Origin: Treponema sp.
GTDB lineage: Bacteria > Spirochaetota > Spirochaetia > Treponematales > Breznakiellaceae
Length of the DNA stretch: 5,780 nucleotides
Direction: 5' to 3'
NCBI GenBank assembly: GCA_031266635.1
Contig: JAISAN010000108.1
Coordinates: 1-5,780, forward strand
Made by a program: the position numbers and the translations under genes
The notes under the pieces: generated by a model
What the model saw: only the letters and a program-made list of their open reading frames with translations
What the model was told of the DNA's origin: nothing
Databases searched by the model: none
Shown here: in pieces, positions 1 to 5,780 of the stretch
Layout: every line of letters begins with the position of its first letter
Position numbering within the stretch: position 1 is the stretch's first letter

Positions 1-3000
1 AGGTGAAAGGCCGTTTCCTTGTCCCGGTGGTCCGGGCAGGCGGGGTAGCCAAAGGCGGGCCGGATGCCCTGGAACTTTCCTTTCAGGATTTCGGCGTTTG
101 AAAGGTTTTCATCGGGGGCATATCCCCACCATTCCCGCCTGACCCGGAGGTGCACCTCTTCGGAAAAAGCCTCGGTCAGGGTGTTGGCAAGGCTGGCCAG
201 AAGAAGGGCGCGGTAATCGTCGTTTTTTGCCCGGTATGTTGCCGAGGCTTCGGTCAGGCCGAATCCGGCGCTGAGGGCAAACAGGCCAATCCAGTCCCGG
301 CCCTTTTTTTGGGGCAGTATAAAATCCGCCAGGCAGGGATTGGGCGCCGCACTGAGCTTTTTTTCCTGATTCCGGGGAAAACAAAACCGGGCCGGTTCGG
401 CCGGGTCCCCCGCCAGAATATCATCACCCTTGGAAAACGCGGGGTAAAAGCCGACGACCCCCCGGAGCCGCAGGGTTCCCTGGTGAATAATCTGGTCCAG
501 CAGGATATGGGCCTCTTCCAGCAGTTTTTCCCGGGCGTCGCGTCGTTCCCGCTGGGCCCGGGCGGTATACGCGGAGGGATAAGTTTCCTCCGCCAGATCC
601 CAGGTTTGCAAGAAACCGGCCCAGTTTATATAGGGGATAAGCTTTTCCGGCGGATAATCGAGTAGTTTTATCAAGGTTTTAGACTTGGGTTCTATGGGTA
701 TGTAAGAAACCGGGGGTATTTTATTTTTTCTGGCCTCCGTTATGGGGAGGAGTTCCACATAGTGTTTGATTTTTTCATGCCGGATCGCCGCGTCCCGGTA
801 GCCTGTTTCCAGTTTTTCAAGAAACCGGGGCCGTTCGACCTTTGAAAGAAGGGAACGGACCATTTCCGCGGACTTTCCGGCATCGGGAACATAGACCGCC
901 GGGCCGGAATATTCCGGGGCAATCCGTAAAGCGGTATGGGCCAGGCTTGCCGCGGCGCCCCCTATAAGGACGGGGATTTTTATCCCCTGTCTTTCCAATT
1001 GCCGGACAATACCGATCATTTCGTCCAGGGACGGACTGATCAGCCCGGAAAGGCCGATCAAATCGGCTTTTTCCCGGAGGACCGCTTCGATGATTCGTTC
1101 AGCGGGGGTCATAACCCCCAAATCGAAGATGGTATGGCCGTTACAGCCCAAAACCAGGCCCACAATATTTTTACCGATGTCGTGGACATCCCCTTTTACG
1201 GTGGCCAGGACAATCCGGGCGCTGCTTTTTCCGGTTCCGGCGGTTTTGGCCGCGCCTGGGGGCCGGGCTTTTTCCCGCTGTATAAACGGTTCCAGGGCCG
1301 CTACGGCTTTTTTCATCACCCTGGCGCTGCGGATTATCTGGGGGAGGAACATCGTCCCTTTTTCAAACTGATCCCCCACTTCCGCCATGCCCTTCATAAG
1401 GAGCTTTTCCACAATGTCCAGGGCCCGGCCGTATTGGGGCAGGGCCTCCAGCACATCAGCCTCGATATAGTTATCCATACCTTTGATCATGGCGTGAACG
1501 ATCCGTTCTTCCAGGGGCGCCTTCCGCCAGTCCGTGGAGGGGGTGGGCTTTTCCCGGCTGCCCGCCGGTGCGGCGGCAGTCTCCAGGGCCAGGGACACCA
1601 GGCGTTCTACCGGACTTTGACCCGCCGGGACCGCCCCGGCGGAGGTCCGGCAGCGGATCACATCTTCCGCGGCCTGGCGCAGAACCGGGTTTATGCGGTC
1701 ATAGGGAACCAGGGTCCCCGGATTGACGATAGCCATGTTGAGCCCCGCCTCCGCCGCGTATTTAAGAAAAACGCCGTGCATCGCCTCCCGGACAATATCG
1801 TTACCCCGGAAACTAAAGGAGAGGTTGGAAATACCGCCGGAAATGAGGACTCCGGGGCAGTTTTCCCGGATCCAGGCGCAGGCCCGGATAAAATCCAGCG
1901 CGTAGGAATCGTGTTCAGGAATACCGGTGGCTATGGAAAGGACATTGGGATCAAAAACAATGTCCTCCGGGGGGAATCCGTTTTCCGTAAGGAGCCGGTA
2001 AGAACGTCCGGCGATTTCGATTTTTCGCGCGTACTCAGCGGCCTGGCCCTGTTCATCAAAAAGCATAACCACAATAGCGGCGCCGCAGCGTTGGGCAAAC
2101 CCGGCGCGGCGGAGGAATTCTTCCTCCCCGTCCTTGAGGCTGATGGAGTTGACCAGGGCTTTTCCCTGGATATATTTTAACGCTTCCGCTATTACGTTCC
2201 ACCGGGAACTGTCGATCATAAAAGGCACTTTGGCGATGCCGGGATCGGACAGGGCCAGGGTTAAAAAAAACGCCATTGCCTTTTCCGCGTCCAGCAGGGC
2301 GTCGTCCATACAGATATTGATAATCGCGGCCCCGGCCTCGATCATTTGCCGGGCGATTTCCAGGGCTTCGGCGTATTTTTCTTCTTTGATGAGGCGAAGG
2401 AATTTCCGGCTCCCCGCCACATTGGTCCGTTCCCCGATATACACAAGCCCCGCCCGGCTGTTTTCCCCGCTGACGGCGAGGGCTTCAAGACCGGCGAGGA
2501 AGGTCCGGCGCGGGGCGGCTTCGGCGTTTCGGGCCGGGATACGCCGGGGCCGGTGCAGCGGGGCTTGTGCCGCAATGGCGGCGATGTGCTCCGGGGTGGT
2601 GCCGCAGCAGCCGCCGATAATATTCACCAGCCCCTCGGTAAGGTACTCTTCGGTAAAGGCCGCCATAGATTCGGGGCTTTCATCGTAGGCCCCGAACTGG
2701 TTGGGCATCCCCGCGTTGGGATGAACGCTGGTGAGGCAGGGGACAAAGGCGGCGATTTTCGCGGCATGGGCTTTGAGCTTTTCCGCCCCAAAGGAACAGT
2801 TAAGGCCGATGGACCAGGGCCGCCCGTGAAAGACCGATACGCAGAAAGCTTCCAGGGTCTGCCCCGAAAGGAGCCTGCCCGAAGGGCCTGCCACGGTGGC
2901 GGAGATCATCAGGGGAATATCAATATGCCGTTCTTCCTCAAGCCGCCGGATGGCAAAGATCGCCGCCTTGGCGTTAAGGGTGTCAAACACCGTTTCGATC

Positions 3001-3545
3001 AGGAGCAGATCGGCCCCGCCGTCCATAAGCCCCCGGGCGTTGTCGTAATAGGCCGCCGCCAGTTCGTCGAAGGAGATTCCCCGCCTGCCGGGATCGCCGA
3101 TGTCCGGGGACAAGCTGGCGCTTTTCGCCGTGGGGCCCATGCTGCCCGCCACAAAGCGTTTTTTTTCCGGGGTGGAAAAGGCATCCGCCGCTTTCCGGGC
3201 CAGGGCGGCGGCGGCGGCGCTTATCTCGCGGGCCAAATGGCCCAAACCGAAATCATCGAGAGACACGGAGGTGGCGTTAAAACTGCAGGTTTCGATAATA
3301 TCCGCCCCGGCTTGCAGGTAAGCTTCATGGATCGAATAAATCACTTCCGGTTTGGTAAGGCAGAGGAGATCGTTACAGCCCAGGAGAGCTTTGTGGTGTC
3401 CGGCAAAACGCTGTCCCCGGAAATCTTCTTCCCCCAGGGCCTGTCCCGCCGGTGTTCTGAAGGCCTGGATCATGGTGCCCATAGCCCCGTCAAGGACGAT
3501 AATCCGTTCCGCCGCCAGGGCGTCAAGCTTTTCCCGGATCTTCAT
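1..3545 (-). CDS. metH: Cobalamin-dependent methionine synthase MetH (C-terminus cut by window edge)
   Basis: This cytosolic enzyme transfers a methyl group from 5-methyltetrahydrofolate via cobalamin to homocysteine, giving methionine and tetrahydrofolate. I translated the minus strand from ATG at 3545 and found no stop in 1181 codons. All four modules are present in the usual order. The homocysteine/zinc domain (about 1-335) has LDGAMGTM near the start and zinc ligands C250 (GLNC) and C313/C314 (GGCCGTTP). The pterin domain (about 360-650) has GERTNVAGS at 371-379 and FRGND. The cobalamin module (about 680-925) has the D786-x-H788-x-x-G791 motif with H788 as lower axial ligand, then SGLISPS. 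The reactivation domain starts near 960 and contains GIRPAFGYPACPDH. By comparison with E. coli MetH (1227 residues, from memory) about 70-75 C-terminal residues lie outside the window. The start aligns with the E. coli N-terminus. There is no Shine-Dalgarno sequence before it. Oddities: N974 sits where E. coli has the AdoMet-contacting D946, and F1165 replaces the P of APGY. Confidence 0.97.
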   Translation of the reverse strand, partial: MKIREKLDALAAERIIVLDGAMGTMIQAFRTPAGQALGEEDFRGQRFAGHHKALLGCNDLLCLTKPEVIYSIHEAYLQAGADIIETCSFNATSVSLDDFGLGHLAREISAAAAALARKAADAFSTPEKKRFVAGSMGPTAKSASLSPDIGDPGRRGISFDELAAAYYDNARGLMDGGADLLLIETVFDTLNAKAAIFAIRRLEEERHIDIPLMISATVAGPSGRLLSGQTLEAFCVSVFHGRPWSIGLNCSFGAEKLKAHAAKIAAFVPCLTSVHPNAGMPNQFGAYDESPESMAAFTEEYLTEGLVNIIGGCCGTTPEHIAAIAAQAPLHRPRRIPARNAEAAPRRTFLAGLEALAVSGENSRAGLVYIGERTNVAGSRKFLRLIKEEKYAEALEIARQMIEAGAAIINICMDDALLDAEKAMAFFLTLALSDPGIAKVPFMIDSSRWNVIAEALKYIQGKALVNSISLKDGEEEFLRRAGFAQRCGAAIVVMLFDEQGQAAEYARKIEIAGRSYRLLTENGFPPEDIVFDPNVLSIATGIPEHDSYALDFIRACAWIRENCPGVLISGGISNLSFSFRGNDIVREAMHGVFLKYAAEAGLNMAIVNPGTLVPYDRINPVLRQAAEDVIRCRTSAGAVPAGQSPVERLVSLALETAAAPAGSREKPTPSTDWRKAPLEERIVHAMIKGMDNYIEADVLEALPQYGRALDIVEKLLMKGMAEVGDQFEKGTMFLPQIIRSARVMKKAVAALEPFIQREKARPPGAAKTAGTGKSSARIVLATVKGDVHDIGKNIVGLVLGCNGHTIFDLGVMTPAERIIEAVLREKADLIGLSGLISPSLDEMIGIVRQLERQGIKIPVLIGGAAASLAHTALRIAPEYSGPAVYVPDAGKSAEMVRSLLSKVERPRFLEKLETGYRDAAIRHEKIKHYVELLPITEARKNKIPPVSYIPIEPKSKTLIKLLDYPPEKLIPYINWAGFLQTWDLAEETYPSAYTARAQRERRDAREKLLEEAHILLDQIIHQGTLRLRGVVGFYPAFSKGDDILAGDPAEPARFCFPRNQEKKLSAAPNPCLADFILPQKKGRDWIGLFALSAGFGLTEASATYRAKNDDYRALLLASLANTLTEAFSEEVHLRVRREWWGYAPDENLSNAEILKGKFQGIRPAFGYPACPDHRDKETAFH

Positions 3546-3551
3546 GGAAAA

Positions 3552-3560
3552 ATTATAGCA
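3552..3560 (-). promoter_or_regulatory. metH promoter, perfect extended -10 element
   Basis: Read on the minus strand this is TGCTATAAT, a full TGn-TATAAT extended -10 element. The six bases TTTTCC separate it from the metH ATG, so the standard spacing puts the transcription start on the A at 3545. The hexamer 17 bases upstream (TACCCC, 3580-3575) is a poor -35 match, which is typical of promoters that rely on an extended -10. No ribosome binding site fits between promoter and ATG, which agrees with a leaderless mRNA. The element is seen directly; its use is inferred. Confidence 0.7.
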
Positions 3561-3578
3561 AAAGACGGATGGTTGGGG

Positions 3579-3584
3579 TATACT
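3579..3584 (+). promoter_or_regulatory. Candidate recQ -10 hexamer
   Basis: TATACT matches the sigma-70 -10 consensus at five of six positions and lies 27 bases before the proposed recQ TTG start. Transcription would begin near 3591, giving a leader of about 21 bases that starts at the GGAGG. No good -35 is visible: the hexamer at 17-base spacing, TAGCAA at 3556-3561, overlaps the metH -10. The call rests mostly on position, because recQ needs a promoter in this 66-bp gap unless it is transcribed from within metH. Confidence 0.4.
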
Positions 3585-3587
3585 GCC

Positions 3588-3595
3588 GGGGGAGG
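3588..3595 (+). promoter_or_regulatory. Shine-Dalgarno-like GGGGGAGG before recQ
   Basis: GGAGG at 3591-3595 is the only strong anti-16S match ahead of recQ. It lies 16 bases before the TTG at 3612, longer than the usual 5-10 bases. At the ideal distance the in-frame codons are ATC (3603) and ATC (3606), which are very rare initiators. The site is probably real but with suboptimal spacing, or initiation is unusual. Confidence 0.45.
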
Positions 3596-3611
3596 CGTAT
3601 TCATCATCAGT

Positions 3612-5510
3612 TTGAACAAAGCGGCCATTCTTAAACAATATTTCGGGTACACCCAATTCCGCCCCGGCCAGGCGGAGCTTATCGACGCCATCCTGGCGGG
3701 CCGGGACGTACTGGCGGTGATGCCCACCGGCGCGGGGAAGTCCCTCTGCTACCAGATTCCCGCCCTCCTTTTGGAGGGCCTTACCCTGGTTATTTCCCCC
3801 CTCATCTCCCTGATGAAAGACCAGGTCAACGCCCTGCAGGACGCGGGGGTTCCCGCGGCTTTTCTCAACAGCTCCCTCAGTTCCGGCGAATACGCGGACA
3901 CCATCTTCCGCGCCGCCGGTGGGGAATACAAGATCCTCTACATTGCCCCGGAGCGGCTGAGCAAGGGGCTCCCGCCCCAGCTTGCCGAATCCTCCCGGTC
4001 GCCGGGAATCGCCCTGGTGGTCATTGACGAGGCCCATTGCGTTTCCCAGTGGGGCCACGATTTCCGCCCCAGTTATATGGAGATCACCGGGTTTATCCGG
4101 CGTCTTAAAACGCGGCCCATCACCGCCGCTTTTACCGCCACCGCCACCGGCAAAGTGCGGGAAGATATTCAGCGGCTTTTATCGTTGTCCGATCCCTATG
4201 TCCTGACCACGGGCTTTGACCGGAGCAATTTATATTTTGAGGTACAAAAACCGCGGGACCGGTTCGGGGCGCTGCTGGAATGTCTTGCTTCCCGGCGGGA
4301 CAAAAGCGGGATCATCTACTGTTCCACCCGGAAGACCGTGGAGGAAGTCTGCCATACCCTGGATACCAGGGGCTTTGGGGTAACCCGCTACCACGCCGGC
4401 CTTAACGACCGGGAACGGCGGGAAAACCAGGATGATTTTATCTACGACCGGAAACCCCTTATGGTGGCGACCAACGCCTTCGGCATGGGAATCGACAAGT
4501 CCAACGTGTCCTTTGTGATCCACTACAACATGCCGAAAAATATCGAAAGTTATTATCAGGAGGCGGGACGCGCGGGCCGGGACGGGGAAAAGGCGGACTG
4601 TATTCTCCTCTACAGCCCCCAGGATGTACAGATCAACCGCTATCTTATCCGTAACAGCCAGGATGAGGAGGAGGTAAAAGATCAGGCCCTGGTGGAACAC
4701 AACCTGGAACTCCTCAAGGAGATGACCTTTTACGCCACCGGTTCCGGCTGCCTCCGTTCCCGCCTGTTGGCCTATTTCGGAGAAACCGCCCCCGCCTACT
4801 GCGGCAACTGTTCTAACTGCAATACCGTTTTTGAGGAAACCGACGTTACCGTTCCGGCGCGGAAAATCATCTCCTGCGTGTACCGGCTCAAGGAGCGGGG
4901 CCGGTCTTTCGGAAAAATGATGGTGATCAACATTCTCCGGGGCGGCAGGGATGAAAAGATCCGCGCCTCCCATTGCGATACCCTGAGCACCTACGGCATT
5001 ATGGCCGATACGGAGCCCCGCCGGATCCGGCAGGTGATGGATCACCTGATAGAAGAATCTTACCTTAGCCTTGAGGGGGACGAGTACCCGGTTCTGGTTC
5101 TGACTCCCCGCTACCGGGAGGCCTTTGACGAGGAAAAAACCATTATGATGATGCTGCCGAAAGAACAAGCGCCGGAGAAGCGGAAGGATGCGGGCAGGCT
5201 TGACCGGGCAGAGCCGGTGGAGAAAACAAAAAGCCCCGAAACGGGCGCCCCGGAAAAAGCGGGGAAAAAAGATCTCCCGGAAGACCCCATAGACGAGGCG
5301 CTGTTTTTGAAACTCAAGGAACTGCGGGGCCGTCTGTCCCAGGAGGCCAGGGTCCCGGCCTACATTGTTTTTTCCGATGCCAGCCTTCGGGACATGTGCC
5401 GCAAACGGCCCCAAAGCCCGGAACAGTTTTTGAACGTGGCCGGAGTGGGGGCGGTGAAGCTGGAAAAATACGGCGACGATTTTCTGGGGATCATCCGGGG
5501 ATTTAACTGA
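3612..5510 (+). CDS. recQ: RecQ-family ATP-dependent DNA helicase
   Basis: This is a 3'-to-5' superfamily 2 helicase that unwinds duplex, forked and recombination intermediates, acting on DNA in recombination and repair. At 632 residues it is close to E. coli RecQ (about 609). Visible in order: motif 0 FGYTQFRPGQ (11-20), Walker A MPTGAGKS (37-44), DEAH (139-142) followed by the RecQ aromatic-rich loop SQWGHDFRP (145-153), AFTATAT (173-179), GIIYC (233-237), FGMGIDK (290-296) and QEAGRAGRDG (316-325). The zinc-binding site is C380, C397, C400 and C403. An RQC winged-helix domain follows to about 515, then a Lys/Glu/Pro-rich linker (about 516-560), then a C-terminal HRDC domain (about 563-632). 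The start is set at TTG because MNKAAILKQYFGY fits RecQ N-termini. No ATG or GTG lies in frame nearby; a TTG at 3573 lies upstream of the likely transcription start. The frame stays open far upstream, but that stretch is antisense to metH. It is divergent from metH with a 66-bp gap. Confidence 0.96.
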   Translation: MNKAAILKQYFGYTQFRPGQAELIDAILAGRDVLAVMPTGAGKSLCYQIPALLLEGLTLVISPLISLMKDQVNALQDAGVPAAFLNSSLSSGEYADTIFRAAGGEYKILYIAPERLSKGLPPQLAESSRSPGIALVVIDEAHCVSQWGHDFRPSYMEITGFIRRLKTRPITAAFTATATGKVREDIQRLLSLSDPYVLTTGFDRSNLYFEVQKPRDRFGALLECLASRRDKSGIIYCSTRKTVEEVCHTLDTRGFGVTRYHAGLNDRERRENQDDFIYDRKPLMVATNAFGMGIDKSNVSFVIHYNMPKNIESYYQEAGRAGRDGEKADCILLYSPQDVQINRYLIRNSQDEEEVKDQALVEHNLELLKEMTFYATGSGCLRSRLLAYFGETAPAYCGNCSNCNTVFEETDVTVPARKIISCVYRLKERGRSFGKMMVINILRGGRDEKIRASHCDTLSTYGIMADTEPRRIRQVMDHLIEESYLSLEGDEYPVLVLTPRYREAFDEEKTIMMMLPKEQAPEKRKDAGRLDRAEPVEKTKSPETGAPEKAGKKDLPEDPIDEALFLKLKELRGRLSQEARVPAYIVFSDASLRDMCRKRPQSPEQFLNVAGVGAVKLEKYGDDFLGIIRGFN

Positions 5511-5593
5511 ACTATGGGAAAATAGCGACTGGTACTCCGGCAAAAATACGGGGCATGATCAAAACTGCTAGATACCATACTTCGCCCCATCCC

Positions 5594-5609
5594 CGTTTCC
5601 AAAGAAACG
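5594..5609 (+). other. Small perfect hairpin downstream of recQ
   Basis: CGTTTC (5594-5599) and GAAACG (5604-5609) form a perfect 6-bp stem with a CAAA loop, about 85 bases past the recQ stop. CATAC (5576-5580) and GTATG (5621-5625) could add an outer stem. No T-tract follows directly, so this is not a canonical intrinsic terminator; the T8 run at 5667-5674 is too far away to belong to it. It could protect the recQ 3' end or be chance. No better terminator was found between recQ and the next gene. Confidence 0.3.
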
Positions 5610-5663
5610 CTTCCGCTTTCGTATGAAGAATTCAAAAACCTGAAAAAATTCAACCGTCCGCCG

Positions 5664-5690
5664 TCATTTTTTTTACACTTTCGCCGGTAA
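5664..5690 (+). promoter_or_regulatory. Sigma-28 (FliA)-like promoter for the chemotaxis-like gene
   Basis: GCCGGTAA at 5683-5690 matches the sigma-28 -10 consensus GCCGATAA at seven of eight bases. Exactly 11 bases upstream, TCATTTTT at 5664-5671 matches the -35 consensus TAAAGTTT at five of eight. Transcription would start around 5696, leaving a leader of roughly 45 bases before the ATG at 5741. Chemotaxis receptor genes are classic FliA targets in flagellated bacteria, which supports the call. The -35 half is weak. Confidence 0.55.
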
Positions 5691-5702
5691 AATAAGTATA
5701 TT
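5672..5702 (+). promoter_or_regulatory. Alternative sigma-70-type promoter, overlapping the sigma-28-like site
   Basis: TTTACA (5672-5677) and TATATT (5697-5702) resemble a housekeeping -35/-10 pair, but their spacer is 19 bases, longer than the preferred 17. It overlaps the sigma-28-like site and would transcribe the same gene. The DNA here is AT-rich, so chance matches are likely. Listed as the competing explanation. Confidence 0.25.
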
Positions 5703-5730
5703 TAGAGGCACAATCCAGTCTGACATCTTT

Positions 5731-5734
5731 GGAG
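5731..5734 (+). promoter_or_regulatory. Ribosome binding site for the gene at 5741
   Basis: GGAG is separated from the ATG at 5741 by six T residues, an ideal distance. This decides the start: it favours the ATG at 5741 over the later in-frame ATG codons at 5762 and 5771. Confidence 0.7.
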
Positions 5735-5740
5735 TTTTTT

Positions 5741-5780
5741 ATGAAAATTGGTAGAAAATTAATGCTGGTGATGATTAGCC
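5741..5780 (+). CDS. N-terminus of a probable methyl-accepting chemotaxis protein (cut by window edge)
   Basis: Only 13 complete codons are visible, reading MKIGRKLMLVMIS. A short basic head followed by the start of a hydrophobic stretch is what the first transmembrane segment of a chemotaxis receptor looks like, and MKIGxKL is a common opening for that family. Such proteins sit in the inner membrane, sense ligands with a periplasmic or cytoplasmic domain and control CheA. A well-spaced GGAG and a sigma-28-like promoter upstream support both the gene and the family. None of the diagnostic domains (sensor, HAMP, signalling hairpin) is in the window, so another membrane sensor, such as a histidine kinase or GGDEF protein, is possible. 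The existence of a gene is likely; the family is a guess from 13 residues and the promoter. Confidence 0.55.
   Translation, partial: MKIGRKLMLVMIS

Noticed and set aside
150..665. Plus-strand open frame of 171 codons inside the metH activation domain
   Set aside because: Same antisense register as metH; it ends at the TAG formed opposite a CTA leucine codon. No ribosome binding site or recognisable motif.
936..2180. Plus-strand open frame of 414 codons inside metH
   Set aside because: It is the exact antisense register of metH and ends where metH uses TTA. The product is rich in Gly, Pro, Arg and Phe with no recognisable domain, and metH in the opposite direction is certain.
3546..3611. SAM or cobalamin riboswitch upstream of metH
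   Set aside because: Only 66 bp separate metH from recQ, and the predicted transcript starts at the ATG. None of the conserved riboswitch cores fits or is visible.
2346..5510. RecQ with a 422-residue N-terminal extension
   Set aside because: The extension is antisense to metH, and RecQ proteins begin about 10-20 residues before the FGY-x-x-FRPGQ motif. The correct start is near 3612.
4230..5543. Minus-strand open frame of 437 codons opposite recQ
   Set aside because: Exact antisense register of recQ, which has every helicase motif. The composition is a reflection of recQ codons and no protein family is recognisable.
5548..5596. ACGGGG (5548-5553) and CCCCGT (5591-5596) as a terminator stem
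   Set aside because: The loop would be 37 bases, alternative pairing with GCCCC at 5584-5588 competes, and no T-tract follows.
5555..5626. Small ORF of 23 codons starting at ATG 5555
   Set aside because: No proper ribosome binding site, no hydrophobic or other recognisable character, and it overlaps the hairpin; chance is the simplest explanation.
5360..5653. Minus-strand open frame of 97 codons at the recQ 3' end
   Set aside because: About half of it lies opposite the conserved HRDC domain of recQ. It begins on TTG without a ribosome binding site, and the translation resembles no family.
5667..5674. T8 run as an intrinsic terminator of recQ
   Set aside because: No GC-rich inverted repeat lies immediately upstream (the preceding bases do not pair with each other), and the run forms the spacer of the sigma-28-like promoter.

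Overview
The window holds two complete-looking gene heads facing away from each other and the first codons of a third gene. Positions 3545 down to 1 (minus strand) carry metH, the cobalamin-dependent methionine synthase, as one uninterrupted frame of 1181 codons; its C-terminus runs off the left edge. Positions 3612 to 5510 (plus strand) carry a complete recQ, a RecQ-family DNA helicase of 632 residues. After about 230 bp of AT-richer non-coding DNA, a plus-strand gene starts at 5741. Its first 13 residues look like the N-terminus of a methyl-accepting chemotaxis protein, and it runs off the right edge.

Layout: the metH and recQ start codons are only 66 bp apart. That gap contains a perfect extended -10 element for metH, placed so that the predicted transcript begins on the A of the ATG (a leaderless mRNA). 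It also contains a weaker plus-strand -10 hexamer and a Shine-Dalgarno-like GGAGG for recQ, which appears to start on TTG. The two promoters would overlap. The 5511-5740 gap holds a small hairpin after recQ. Upstream of the chemotaxis-like gene it holds a sequence close to the sigma-28 (FliA) promoter consensus, followed by a well-placed ribosome binding site.

Organism: a motile, GC-rich bacterium (coding regions strongly favour GC-ending codons such as CGG, GCC and GGG). The chemotaxis-like start with a sigma-28 style promoter, the TTG start and the general look of RecQ would suit a spirochaete of the Treponema type. That is an impression rather than a demonstrated placement.

How the genes work together: metH (one-carbon and methionine metabolism), recQ (recombination and repair) and the chemotaxis-like gene have no shared pathway, and metH and recQ are linked only by their common control region. 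I see no mobile element, CRISPR array, RNA gene or new multi-gene system here. The points worth a second look are the leaderless metH promoter, an Asp-to-Asn change at an AdoMet-contact position of MetH, and the sigma-28-like promoter. The window is also rich in long spurious antisense frames, including one that runs through half of metH into recQ, and these should not be annotated as genes.
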